Of a stretch of 64,000 nucleotides of DNA, positions 1-13,100 are shown piece after piece (position 1 is the stretch's first letter; every line of letters begins with the position of its first letter). Position numbers and translations under genes: made by a program. Source of the DNA: Podospora pseudocomata (Eukaryota > Ascomycota > Sordariomycetes > Sordariales > Podosporaceae). The stretch covers positions 3,100,001-3,164,000 of the forward strand of contig NW_026946363.1 in NCBI RefSeq assembly GCF_035222375.1, in the 5' to 3' direction. Below the pieces are notes generated by a model. It was not told where the DNA came from. It searched no databases and saw only the letters and a program-made list of their open reading frames with translations.

Positions 1-3000
1 TATCTCGAGTTGTTGGTTTCGAAGACGTGAGATGATGATCTGGAGCTCTGTTTGAGGGGATGTGGTATAGGATACGTCCTCAATGACCAGACGGCATTTC
101 GGCTCTGGCGATGGTGACTGAACGAGCCGGTTGCCGTCTTGGACGAATGCTGTGCTCAGTGCTTGGTGCCGTCGTACAGTCTCGTGGAAGGCTTTTCCTA
201 GTGCAGGTAGATCTGGGTGGCCACTGATGCGCAGGACACCACATAGGTTCATCTGAGACTTGTCTTCGGCGCGGACATGGCGAGCATACATTCTCGCTTG
301 GTGAGTTGACACTGGCACCGGACCAGACGTTTGGAGTCTCGGGATGTGATCCAGCTTCCTGCTCTGATCATGTTGGCCATTGATAACACTCGCTGATGTC
401 TGCTTCTCACCCGAACCTGTCTTCACACGCTCCTCGCTCGAAGATACTGCTGCAACAGGCATCGACGCCACGACCTTTTCGACCAGCCCCTGAATGGACT
501 TTGCACCAAGTATATCAAACAGCGAAAGGTCAACTTCGGCAGTTTCCTTGAACCATTTCCGGAACTCGACAGCCACGATTGAGTCGAGGCCATAGAATGA
601 TAACGGGTTGGTTGGCAGAATGCTCTCTGTTGGTGTGCTCAAGACTGTTGCCACTTTCTGGGTGAACGCTTGCTGTAAGACGGCAATCTTGTCCTCAACG
701 CTCCCTGCGGATGCGAGGAGGCTTGCCGTGTTCACTTGACCAGCTGCAGCACCGCTGCCGGCCCCGGTGCCATACGATCTGTTGGCATACAGTGTGCGGA
801 AGACGGACCGCTCCGACCACCAAACATCAGGCTCCTTTGTGTTGACGCCGACAATCAGCTGATGCCAGTCGAGGCCATCTGTGGCGGCATCAGGCTTCTT
901 CAGCTGTACTGCTTCCTCAATCAAAAACATGAGTTCTTGTTCCGTGAGGATATCGAGCTTGTTTCTGTCGAGGCTCTTCCTGACAAGCTCATTCTCAGCA
1001 ACCAAGCCCCTCGTGGGCACAGCACCAAGATTCATAGCCGTTCCGACAAGGCCCTGCTCCCGTCGCCAGCGCATGAAGGCATCCATGTACGCATTGGCGG
1101 CAACGTAGGCTCCTTGTCCCTTGTTACCGCAGATGGCCGACACCGACGACCAGCAGACGAAAAAGTCCAAGTCGATGCCCAACGTTGCTGTGTGCAAATT
1201 CCACGCACCGGTGCACTTGGTGTGCAGCCCGGTCTGGTACTGATCAAAGGACAACGACCTGATCATGCCGTCCTGTAGCACAACCGCAATATGAAAAACG
1301 CCAGCCAGCGAAGGACCAATCTCCCGAACGACGTTCTCAACATCAGCCAAAACACCCACATCCCCCTTGTAAACACTGACTTCAGCCTTCCTCGACCTGA
1401 GCCAATTCACCGTCTTCCTCCCATTACTACTCTGATCCCCCGACCGGGACATGAACGCAAACCTCCTCGCCCCACGAAGATACATCCACTCCGCCGTCCC
1501 CGTCCCCAAGCCCCCCAACCCCCCAACCAAAAGATACGTCCTATCCCCCTTGAATAACAGCCTCTGATCATAACTCGGCGGGGCAACCATCACCTCTTCC
1601 TCCTCCTCCTCATCAACAGTAAGAACAATCTTCCCCGTATGCCTCCCCAGCTGCATCAACCGAAACGCTTTCTCCGCCTGACCATAAGAATACTCAAACA
1701 ACCCCTCAGGCGGCCTTACCTCCCCAGAAAACACCATCTCAAACGTCTCCCCCAACAACCTCGCCGCCAGGGGTTTATCCAACTCATAAACCAAAATCAT
1801 ATCCACCGAAGCAAAACTGACATTCCTCCTGAACGGATCCATCCCCAAGTTCGAATTCTGATGTATGTCCCTCTTCCCAATCTCGACAAACCTCCCAAAC
1901 GGCGCCAAACACCCCCATGTGGCATGAAGCAGTTTCCCAGCCAGACTATTAATCACCACATCCACCCCTTTTCCTTCCGTCGCCTCCATCACCCCCCTCA
2001 CAAAAGAATCATCCCTCGAATTAAACACCTCCCCCTCCTCCATCCCATACCTTTCCCTCATCAACCCCCTCTTCCCCTCCGAACAAGTAACCAGCACCCT
2101 CGCCCCGATATTTTTCGCCATCTGAATCGCCACCTGCCCAACCCCCCCAGCAGCACTGTGTATCAGAACCGTTTCTCCCCTTTTCAACCGTCCAACCGTG
2201 AAAAGCGAATAAAACGCCGTCGTCATCGTAACGGGCAGACTCGCCCCCAAAGAAAATGACATTGTGTCAGGTATCTTCACGCACATCTCACCATCCTGAC
2301 GAACAAAAGTCTGATGTGCCCCCTGGCCAGGACGGTAAGCTACCACCCGGTCCCCAGGGGAAAGGTTAGTAACGGAGGCGCCAACGGCGGTGATGACACC
2401 CGCGCATTCGTTGCCCATGTTGTAGTCTTGGATTATCCCCAACGCTACAGCCAGGTCGTGGAAGTTGAGGGCGGAGGCTTTGACGCGAATGAGGACTTGG
2501 TTATCACCAAGGGCGGTGTTGTCTTGGGGGAGGGAGACGAAGTGGAGGGTTTCGAGGAGGCCGATTTTGCCTACTCGGAGGGCGAGGGAGGGGTGGGAAT
2601 TGTAAGGTGAGGGTTGGGGGAGGCTGCCGAGGCCGGAGGGGAGTTTACGGTTGTGGGGGAGGTCTTCTTCTATGCGGGGGATGTGGAGGGTTGTGTGGTG
2701 GAGGGAGAAGTCCTCTTCTGAGGCGGTTGACAGGCAGGGGAGGATCTGTTTTGTGATGAGGGCGGGGGAGGTGGAGGGCTGGATGTCGAGGGAGAGGAGG
2801 CGAGAGGCTTGGTTTTCGTTGCGGGCCACGCGGAGGAGGCCGAGGATTTTGGCGTGAGAGGGGTTTGTGGATTGGATTGTTGCGCCGAGGGTGAGCCAGA
2901 GGAGGGTGATGTTTTCAAGGGTGAGGAGGTGGCGGGTGCCGAACCATTCTGAGGGGGGGTCGATGGGGTTTGAGTGGTTGTCAAGGCTGCTTAGGACTAC

Positions 3001-6000
3001 GACGTACTTGGTGGTGAGATTATGAGCGGTGACTTCGTTTATGGTGGTGGTGGTAACTGAGGCGATGTAGGGGGATGCCTCGAGTTCTTCCATGATGGCT
3101 CGTGTTGTTTCCGAGGAAACAGTTGATAGGATCACTGTCAAGTCAATCTGAGCTGTGGAGACGTTGGTTGCTGGGCGATAAGCGGTCCATTCGGAAGCGG
3201 TTGCAACCGGTGTCCATTCCGTAAGAGACTCACTGGTGACAACCACAGCATTGCTGGCAAGTGATGTTTGCAGTGCCTCAGGAGAAAGCTCAGCGTCCTT
3301 GCCCACGATAACGAGATCATACCGGCCTTCTGGCCCAGCCAACACATCAAACCTTTCCGGCCACTGAGTTTCCTCGCTCAGAATATGCAGAGTCTCATAC
3401 AGCGGTCGGCCCGTGACTGGCACTGCCAAATGAGCCAGCAGAGCTTCAGCCTCAGAGTATTTCATAGCCAGCAAAACCCTCGAAGTAGGATGCTGAAAGG
3501 TATACAACCTCACCAGCCCCCCAACTCCCCCCTCAACCTCGGCCCCCTCCAACAAATCAAAACAAGGCTGCCACCTCTGCCGGAAAAACAACGCCCTCCC
3601 CTGCCCCTGACCATCACTCCCCAACGCAGTAACCTCATTCCCTGTAGCCTCAATAATCAACTCCCCCGACCCCTCCTCCCTCAACAAAATATGATTAACC
3701 GCCATCCTCTGACTCGGCAACTCCGTCCTCGTCTGCACCGTATACCCCCTCCTCCCCCCCCTCCCCCCTTGCTCCACCAATATCCCCGAAATATCCAACG
3801 TCTTCATATACGTCGACACAAAAGCCTCGGTTATCTCCCTCCCCAACCTCGACTCAATCCCACTAAACAAAACATGAAACATCGAATCCAACAACGTCGG
3901 ATGAAGCACCGTCCGCTCCTCCAGCTCATGCTTCGGAAACACCATCGGATCAAACTCAAACTCGGCAACCGCAAAACCCGGTCCAGAGACAACATCTCCC
4001 TTTAGTAGCGCAAAGTAAGGCCCATACTTCAAATCTAGCCTCTCCAACCTCTCATACAGCGACTTGGCACTCACGTACCTATCCGACCTCCCCCTCATCT
4101 CCTCCACCCCCTCCACTTTTGTCAACGACCTCAACCCCCTCGGCTCGCCATACTCGACCCAAATCCTCCCATGGCAATGCCTCGTCTCCAGACCCTCCTC
4201 AAAACTCGAAACCTCAAACTCGAACCACTCCTCCGAAAACGTCCTCGCCGACTCCGCCACAGGCCTCAGTTCCAACACCGTCTCCGCCCCCTCGTCATGG
4301 TCCTCCCTCAGAGCAAGCGGGGCTTTTATCAAGACCTCCTTCAGATGCACCGCGGCAATGCTTTCGTTCCTACGGTCCCCAAGTCTGACCGCCGCTTCAA
4401 TAGCCATACAGCAATAACCCGCCGCGGGGAAAACCACCTTCCCATCTACACAATGATCTCTCAACCAAGCGATCTCACGCAACCGGATGTAATTCCTCCA
4501 CCTTGGGATGTGATGAACCCCCCCCGGAACGGGAACTCCAAGAAGTGTGTGTCGTGTTTCGCGGTGGAGGTGCTCAGTGGTGAGGCGGTTCAAAGACCAG
4601 TAGTTCTTGTGGTTCCACGCGTAGGTTGGTAGATCCACGAGGCGGTTGCCAGGGCCGTTGATGACTGGTAAATCAACGGGGTATCCGAGAGTAAAAAGCT
4701 CTCCTGCTGTGCTAAGAAGGGACTTATATGCCGAGCGGTCACGAGAGAGTGTGCCGAGGTAAGGGGTCTTGTCTAGCCCGAGTAGTTTGAGGACTTCTTT
4801 AGCGGGGGCTTTGAGGGCTGGGTGAGGGCCAATTTCAAGAAGGATATCCACTGTTGGTTTCTCCTCCTCATCCAGAACCGCTCCAGTGAGAGCGTCAGAG
4901 AACCGAACTGGTTGGACCATGTTTGCTGCCCAGTACCCCGGCCCGAGCGACCCGGAGTCGGAGACGACACGGGCAGTGACACTAGAGAACATCCTAGCGG
5001 TAGGCTTCTGCGAACAAACAGCCAACTCCCTCCCCTCCAGCGCGGCCTGATACCGCGGAGCCATGGGAGCCATATGATGCGAGTGAAAAGCTTGCTCGAC
5101 TTTCAACTGCCGGGCAAACGCCTTCCGAGCAAGCAACTTCTCCTTCAACTCCGTGACTGCGTCCAAGTCTCCCGAGACCGTCACGCTAGAAGGGCTGTTG
5201 ATAGCCGCGATGGTGAGCCGGTCTGCATACGCCCCCAACTCAACCTTTAGCTCAGCTGCTGACAGTCCCACCGCCATCATCGCCCCTGGGATGCAGTCTG
5301 CTGCTTCAAGGCCAGCAGACATGTACAACCCACGGTAGTACGCCGTGACAATCGCCCCCTCAAGCGACAAAACACCCGCCGCATACGCAGCTGCTATCTC
5401 ACCAGACGAATGCCCACACACCGCCGACGGCTTCACTCCCCAATCAGACAACAAGTCAACAACTGCAACCTGAACAGCCGTGCACACCGGCTGCGAGAAC
5501 CTGCTTTTAGAAAGCCGCGACCCCTCCTCATCACGAAGGAGCTCATCAACAATCCTCCAGTCAGGCTTATCAGGCAACGTCTGTAAAGCCTCATCGCAAC
5601 GCTCCAGTGTTGCCCGGAACGCTTCAGAGTGAAGTATCAACTCCCGGCTCATGTCATATGTCTGGGCACCCTGGCCCGTAAAGACATACCCTACTCGAAT
5701 AGGCTGTTCACTGTCGAGAGGTTGAGTCCATTTAGCGCTTGATGCCCCAGATGAAAGGGCGTTGGCTAGCTCTTCAACACCAGCCCCATGTGACAGGACA
5801 GCAAAGGTCCTGTTGCTGTGCACTGAGCGGCGTGTAGAGAAGCTGTGGGCTAGATCACGGATAAGCGTCTGCTGATCACCCCCCTTCTTGCTGCTGAGGT
5901 AACTGGCGAGGTTGCTGATCGCTTTCTCGCCGGCTACCTCCGAGTGTGAAGTGAGCGGAAGCAGGTATGGCCGCGTCTTGGCCTTATCAACACCATTGAC

Positions 6001-7400
6001 TATGACAGTTGGGGAGTCAAGAGGTTGTTCAAGAACAACATGGGCATTCGCACCGCCATACCCAAAAGAGTTAATGCTTGCCCGGCGCGGCTTTCCATCT
6101 GACTCGACCCAGTCCAGGGCAGAAGTGGGAACCTTGAGTTTCCACTCGTCAAAGAGTATCTCCGGGTTAGGCTTGTGGAAATGCATATTGGGCGGGATCT
6201 TGCCATTCTGAATAGCCAACGTCGCCTTGATAATACCCGCAAGACCAGCCGCGCCTTCCAAATGTCCAATATTGGATTTGACACTGCCGATATAAAGCGG
6301 TCTCGTGCGGGTAGACGTGCCAAAGACTTTACCGATAGCAGCAGCTTCACGAGGATCGCCCGCCTTGGTCCCCGTTCCATGAGCCTAAGGTATGTATATC
6401 TGTAAGCTCCCATCCAAACCACACACCACCAACAAGTCAAACTCACCTCAAAATACTCCGTATCATCCGGATCAATCCCCGCCCTCCCATACGTCTCCCT
6501 AATCAACCCCTCTTGCAACTCCGCCGACGGCAGCGTAATCCCATCCGTCTTCCCGTCATGATTAACCCCACTCCCCCTCACAACAGCCCTCACCCAATCC
6601 CCATCCCCAACCGCCTCCTCCCTCCTCTTCAGCACCACCGCACAAACCCCATCACCCCTCACATACCCCTCCCCATCCCTATCAAAACTCCTACACCTCC
6701 CATCAGAACTAAGAAACCCCATATCAGTCATAGTCTGATACGTATTCGGCCCAAAATGCAGTGCCGACCCAACAACAACAGCCATATCCGCCTCCCCACT
6801 ACGAAGGGACTCACACCCGAGATGAAACGCCGTCAGACTGGACGAACACCCCGTGTCAACCGTCATGCTCGGCCCGTACAGATTATACATGTACGAAATC
6901 CTATTACTAAGAATGGAATTCCCCGTCCCAGTGATGGCGTACTTGGGGTAGTACTCCAAGTCCTTGTTCTGAAGGTTGTGGTAATCATTGGAAGTGGTGT
7001 ACATCCCACAGTAAACCGACGTGCGCGAACCCCTGACAGAAGCAAGGGGGATTCCCGCGTCTTCGAGGGCTTCGTAGGTTACTTCCAGGAGGAGACGCTG
7101 CTGGGGGTCCATCGCCTCGGCTTCTTTGCCCGAGACGCCAAAGAACTCGGCGTCAAAGTCGGCGAGGGGTTGGTCGAGAAAGTAGCCGTGCTTGGTGTTG
7201 AGCGTGCCTTTGTGGGTGTGGTCTGGGTGGTAGAAGGCGTCGATGTTGAATCGGTCGGGGGGCATCTTGCGCTGGAGGTCGATCTGGCTGAGGATGTTGT
7301 CCCAGAGACGGGCTGGGGTGATGGCTCCGGGCACCCGGCAGGCCATGCCGACGATGGCTGGGGGGTTGGGGTGTTTGTCTCTGCTGGTGGAACTTGCCAT
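1..7400 (-). CDS. Highly reducing polyketide synthase with C-terminal condensation domain (3' end outside window)
   Basis: Iterative type I PKS building a reduced polyketide chain in the cytosol. Exon 1 is 7400-6447 and the intron 6446-6385 (62 nt) interrupts the KS just before AHGTG. Exon 2 reads open from 6384 to the window edge, giving about 2446 residues here. Domains in order: KS (about 1-430; Cys184 in DTGCSSS, His320 in AHGTG, His359 in SNIGH), AT (about 547-850; GHSSG Ser644), DH (about 940-1230; His962 in [10 protein letters not shown]), a linker of about 350 residues in which I see no SAM-binding motif, ER (about 1587-1905; AAGGVGQ NADPH motif near 1730), KR (about 1927-2110; GGLGGLG, with Ser2065/Tyr2078 and following Asn), ACP (GLDS, Ser2253), then from about 2330 a sequence resembling the N-terminus of a condensation domain ([18 protein letters not shown]). 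The C-domain HHxxxDG motif would lie off the edge. Cluster partners, if any, are to the left. It could be a PKS-NRPS hybrid or a PKS ending in a lone C domain; the window cannot decide. Confidence 0.95.
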
Positions 7401-8711
7401 TGTGTCTCGAGTCCTGGCGGTGTTTGGGATTTGATAGAACGAGGTGATAGCCAGGTTGTTGAAGGGTCTATGAAGACACGACTATAAGCCTCTACAACAA
7501 GCAGGTTAGAAACGAGAGCTTTCTGAAGAGTGAGAACCAATGGCTTTTTAAACTTACCAGGTAGGTAGGTAGGTTAGACCCTCCCCCGCCGGTGAGGTGA
7601 CCCGCGTCTATCGGCCCGCACGTCGTGTCTAGGTTGTCCTACACATTCATGCGATCCCCGTCTTTGATCCTGTATATCAACAGCAGAACTTCCGTCGCAC
7701 ACATCAGGTTGTACTACCACTTGCTCGTCAACCTCTCCATCTGCCCACAACAACTCATCTGACACCCCTCATCCTCCTTCCTACCCAAGACACCTCACCC
7801 ATGGTCCCCAATAACAACCCCCTGACGCCATCACGAAATCGCCCCCCCTACCGAAAGCCGCATCTCCGGATCTCCCCTTCAAGCACCAAGACGCGCGTTC
7901 CCTTCCCCTCCACACTCGGTAACTTGACCTCTTCCAGACAAACTACTGCGCGGTAATATACTCATGTGTTGATAACTTGATAGTCGTCCACCTCTCGGAA
8001 AGGCAACAATACCGCTGTCGGGTGTCTTTGCGTGTGATCGAGACGAAACAGTAGTAATCATAACTTGGGAGGGTGGTATAGTAGTGAGACAGTAGTTTCA
8101 TTTCTTATATGCAGGTCCTTTGTAAGCCGATGCCCGCACCCTTTGTAAGCAGCAGAAAAATGGAGAGAAAAGAGAAGGAGCTAGTGGGTCGAGATGGCAT
8201 GGTCCAAACTAAGGTTCTTGCTGAGGTTAGAAGAGTAAAACGAAACGGCCCAGGAAGTCGCCAAGTTGATATGACCTCTGGTTTGAGAAAAACAAAACGT
8301 AAAAAGGCATGTCGGTCGTCGTTGAGGTTAGCATTGCCATCGTGTATACAGTTGGCATCTCAGTAAGCGTTGCAACGTGGGTAAGGCATGTGTCATGTGC
8401 AGAAAATGTGAATATCAAATTTGTTTATTTCAAAACTCCTATCTGTTTCCTTTGCCAGGTAGTCAAATCAAAATGCTATTAAAAGATAATACCAGCAAAC
8501 ACGCGTAAGCAACGTCGCCGTAGCGTATCAAAGAAAACGCCATGTGATCCAAGACAAATGAAAACCCCGCGTCCCCATACTCATCGTTGTTATCGTAACC
8601 GCGCATTCATGTGTGTATAATGCCGCTTATCAAAGATCATCAACGGCATAAAACTTCATTAGATGTCCTGTCATCGATCATCCGTCTGTCACTCGTGCCT
8701 GTGGAAAAGTC
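7401..8711. other. Intergenic: PKS upstream region and 3' side of the neighbouring gene
   Basis: No supported gene. The PKS-proximal part holds a CCAAT pentamer at 7537-7541 and a GGTAGG-type tandem run at 7559-7577, both within 180 bp of the PKS start. The 8100-8711 part is AT-richer and is probably the 3' untranslated region of the gene ending at 8712. Confidence 0.6.
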
Positions 8712-10139
8712 CTAGGCAGTCACACTGCTTCCCATCGAGCCCCATCGGAACCTCCTCAGCGTTCCACCGGATGTGGACTTGACCAGCTCGCGCCCACAGC
8801 TCGCAGAGGTGTTTGACGCCGAACCAGCAGCGCTAAAGGAACCCAGCGCACTCCCCTCTTGCCGACCTACCTCGCGCCCAATGACATAGCCTGCCCCAAA
8901 CCCTACCACGGAAACCAATACCACCACACCAGCGCTCACCACCCAAGTCATGAGCGTCGGGCTGAGGAAGGTTGCTGTCTCCCCTTCGGCGAATCCAGGT
9001 GAGCTGGTCTTTTTCTTCTTGACAGCCCGTGAGGATTTCGTCTGGTTGGTTGTGCCACGCTTGTGCTTCTCTGCCGAATCCTGCTGCTCCTCCTTTCCTC
9101 TGCTCGACGTGGAGCACGGGGCACTGGGAGCACTGGAGTTGGATGCGGTTCGAAGTGGAGCCTTGGGCGGCCCGCCGGATCCGCCAACGGAGGGCGGAGG
9201 TGGGCCTTCGGCCAGGAGCTCCGATTCGGGAACGAGCCTCAGCTCCATCGGTTGCGAGCTTGGCAGGACACCAACCCCTGCACCGAGTCCACCCATGCCG
9301 GCATTTGAGGGTCCGGCTCCACGTCTCTCATCGGCCTTTCCAAGACCACGAGCAGCCTGAGCACACGACAGCAGAGTCGTGAGTGAAGCACGAAGCGCGG
9401 CGTCGTGATCGGCTTGGTAGGCAGGTGACATGAAATTCGGGTGGTCGCGATGCGTACGGGCGTGTGAGCGGTGAGGCATGGGAGGCCGTGATTGGGGTGG
9501 GTGGTGAGGAGGTACTGAGCTGGTTGAGTGGCGGTGGGTTAGGTGTGATGGCGGGTGCGAGAAGGCATTTGGCTGTGGCCTGAATGCGGGCGCATCTGAC
9601 GGGCGACCAAGGGCGGTCGCATTCTCGTCGTCGTCACTATCAGTATCGATATCTATGGCCCGGCGGACGGTAGTCTGGTAACGCAGCAGATTCGCCGAGG
9701 GATGCACTGCCTCGTTTGAGCTCGTCATAACTCTATCCTCTTCACTCTCCGTCTCGTCATATTCTTCCTGGCTGCTGGTAGCGCCGCCACGACTGGAGGG
9801 ATGTCCGATAACGAAAGATGCGGGCATTGGCCGGTGCTGCTGCGACCTCCTCGGCCTGGGCGGGTACGAGTTGGTGCCGACCCTGAGGCCCGTAGTTACG
9901 ATTTCATCTCCGATAGATGACAAGGACGAAGACGACGGCTGCGAGGCTACTTCTACCCACGACTCTGCATGTTCAAAAGTTAGTTTATTGGCGAGATGGA
10001 TATCACTCTCGATGCAGTACTGACCATCATATCGGCGACGCGGCGATGTCCCGTCAGATCGCCCCGTGGCCCCCGCGCTCTCCGGAGCATCGCCATACAG
10101 CCCTCCCGGCCCGGCGCCTTGAGAATCGTAGGGCCCCAT
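8712..10139 (-). CDS. Ser/Pro-rich protein with a transmembrane segment near the C-terminus, unknown function
   Basis: Not a family I can name. The unspliced frame is open for 475 codons, but 9965-10024 has all the marks of an intron: GTCAGT donor, ACTAAC branch site, CATGCAG acceptor, 60 nt and no stop. Splicing joins YD to ESWVEV and gives 455 aa (exons 10139-10025 and 9964-8712). The first two thirds are low-complexity and rich in Ser, Pro, His and Arg, with acidic Ser/Asp patches that look phosphorylatable (DTDSDDDE). A basic KKKK stretch precedes one hydrophobic helix at about 378-401 (ending GAGYVIG), then a 54-residue tail ending near LRRFRWGS. There is no signal peptide, so it may be tail-anchored or internally anchored with the long N-terminal part cytosolic. 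Unlikely to belong to the PKS pathway. Confidence 0.85.
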   Translation of the reverse strand: MGPYDSQGAGPGGLYGDAPESAGATGRSDGTSPRRRYDGQYCIESDIHLANKLTFEHAESWVEVASQPSSSSLSSIGDEIVTTGLRVGTNSYPPRPRRSQQHRPMPASFVIGHPSSRGGATSSQEEYDETESEEDRVMTSSNEAVHPSANLLRYQTTVRRAIDIDTDSDDDENATALGRPSDAPAFRPQPNAFSHPPSHLTHRHSTSSVPPHHPPQSRPPMPHRSHARTHRDHPNFMSPAYQADHDAALRASLTTLLSCAQAARGLGKADERRGAGPSNAGMGGLGAGVGVLPSSQPMELRLVPESELLAEGPPPPSVGGSGGPPKAPLRTASNSSAPSAPCSTSSRGKEEQQDSAEKHKRGTTNQTKSSRAVKKKKTSSPGFAEGETATFLSPTLMTWVVSAGVVVLVSVVGFGAGYVIGREVGRQEGSALGSFSAAGSASNTSASCGRELVKSTSGGTLRRFRWGSMGSSVTA

Positions 10140-13100
10140 CGTAAACGCAAGCTGTTTATTGGATAGACAACAGGTCTTTCAAATGCTTGGTGATTTGTTA
10201 AGTTGTAGCCCCGTGTTTGTTGGTTTACGGCGCACTCCGGTTTGGTGATAGCTGTCCCCCTTGGCTGGTCCCCGCCCGGGCAAAGTGGAGCCGTGAACAA
10301 GGAGACAACCTGTTTGACAGGATGGTTCGATGAACAAACCAACAGTGCGGGGAATGGGTTGACGTTGACGTTGACGTGCGACGCCAGGAGCCAGGTATCG
10401 TGGATGAGTACTCTCTTGGTGAAGCGAGGTTGAATTCCTGATAGTCGATAGGTTCGTTGAGGCTTTGTCGTTCTTTGTCCCTCCAGCCTCGATGGGTGAG
10501 TGAGCATGCGCCGGGCTGGTTGAAGCTTGGCAGAACGGACGGGAGCGTGCCAGTGGCCGCCGTGAGGGCGTGGGTTGGGGCTGGCAGGTCAGCGTGACCA
10601 GACTAGCTTGTTTGGGGAAAAGTGGAGAGGTCATCCTGGGCCATCCTGCAAGCTCATTCGCTGTCACCAGCTCAAACCATCCCCACTTGCTTGTCTGCTG
10701 GACAGGGCACGCTTCTGTCCAATGACGCGATGGTTCTGATTAGCAGGGGTAACGCGGCAAGAGGTGCGATAACGATAAGATGCCAGAGGTCTGAGACGAT
10801 TTACTGCGTAGAGATGCAACCTGGGATGCTTACCAGCTGCGTGAGGTCGCAATAACAAGAGGTTTAAGATCAGTAGATGGACTGATAGTGGCATACATAC
10901 ATCATTCCAGACTTGCCATCAGTTAGAAGTCCGAAGAAATGTGATTCAGGCGCAAGACGTCATCATCTAGGCAACTTCTCGTTACCGGACGGCTCTCGCC
11001 CAGTGCCGGGTCGGGTGAATGAAAGGCGGAAAAGGCCATGTCACGTCGATGAAGATTCTTGCCTGATAATAAGCGCAAGGATGGCGTCCTCGGGCATCAT
11101 GAAATGTACAGCATTATGAACATCCCTCAGTCGCCAGAACAGACACGTGCCTGGATCAGCACCAAGTCGAAATACCTCTGCCGTGCTTCTCCTTTAGGAA
11201 ATTGTGTGCTCACCTACTTTCCTTCTGAGAGATCTGGATGCCACACACTTGAATAATCCTTACGATCGATTTGCTGCCCTACGCGACAGTTGAGCCTCCT
11301 CAAGCAGTCATCACGATGAACACAAGATGACTGGAAACAAACTGCGGGGGGAACACCTGCTCGACAGCAGCCCCGCTCCGGCTCCGCAACCATGAACGAG
11401 AGGTTTTCTTTCTTTTTCCTTTCAGCCCAGACAACACACACTTGCACGTATTCGGACACAGAGCAAATAAGTGGTTTGTCTGGGTTCCTCGGATGAAGAC
11501 ATGGTGATGTGATAGAGGGGGTGATGTCTCGGATAGCTGAGGTTGTCATGGAAGTTGGTCTGACTCCCGACTGTGTCTCTACAGCACAGCACAGCTGCAG
11601 AAGCATCTGCACCCTCCTGCAGAGACCTGTCCCAATGGTCGGCGATGTTTGGTTTCTAAGGTGGTCCTTCAACCACGACCACCACGGCAGCTTGTACAGG
11701 CCAAATCCATGATGGATCGGTGTGGCTTACGTGCTTCGAAAGCTGGATGGCTCACAGGATGGTTTGAAGGCAACCTCAAGATCGGACACCCCACGGCGAT
11801 ATTTGTCACGGACAACACTAGCCAATGTGAGGAGGTCAGTCTCTCGGCCCGCCGGTTGACGTGGCAATAATTACCGACGATATTTGATGTTACAGACACT
11901 ACGGGACGCTGGACAAGAACGCGGGGGGACAACCCAACCGGTTGGTCATCTGAATTGGTGTTGCAAAATGCAGCATCCCGATGAGGTGGCAGGCAAACCC
12001 GTGCTCGACGGCTTCTCGGCAGTCGATTCTCGAGAGACTGGGGACGTCGGGCGGTCATTCATCGGAGCCCGACTTGACCAGCCTAGAAGAGCCTCATGCC
12101 TCTAGTTGTGTAGCATCCAGTGTGCATGAGAATTCAGGCGAGAGATTGTCCGACTCTGTAAACAGCTGCAGATGTGTCGCGTGAGAATTGAAAGCACTCG
12201 GCAAACTCACCGGTCAATATGTTCTGAGTCGAGGTGGAAGGGGTATTCCGAACGGCGGTGTTTCATCCTGATATCTTCTGGCACGCCAGCTCGAGAAGCT
12301 TCGATGTCAATCCAAATCGAGAACCAGCAACACCATAGATTTTTGAGATAATTTATGGCAACTAAGAGTGAAATGGAGCTATATTGGTGTAAGTGAAGGG
12401 TTGTCGTTGATTTAAGCTCCCTGACGAAAGAGCCCCAGCGTGTGGAAACTATCTCGAAGAGGGAATTGTAAATTCAGAAGACCCGTATTGCCAGCACAGC
12501 CTCCGAGCATATGCGCACGTAGCCAGGGGTAATTTGATATAAAAACGCTCACCTGCACGCCGCTCGGTCTACAGAAACACTTGCCTTCATAAAACACTTC
12601 GCAACAACGAAAAAAACGGTCAGTTTCAAGGTGTAAAGAAGAAGAACTCGTCTCAGTCGCCAACATGCTCTACAGACGACATTATTTCCAGCAGGACGTG
12701 AGTAAGCATTGGTCCGTCCTCGACCGGCGAGAGGCTTGGCAGCCACCTGCACCTCTTCGACTGCCCTCCACTCCCCTACTTCCCATAGAGCACCTACCCT
12801 CCATCAAGACAAGGGTACAACTGATGTCTCCAGCCCTGCCAGGCAGTTTTAGATACATACATCGCCTTGCTTACCTCAGACAATCCAAGGCTGGCTTTCC
12901 ACCTAGAGTCCTAATATTTCATGTCCTTTTTTAATGTGGAATGAAGATCACTCGTATTTACTCGCGAAATATTCACAGTCAAAAGAACCAACAGTGCTGC
13001 AAACTCGGAACGCCGGCTGGGGATGCTGGGTCCAGCCGTGGAGAAGCCGGGGCGGGTGTGTGCTGCTTGCATGCTGCACTTACACTACCTACATGCATGA

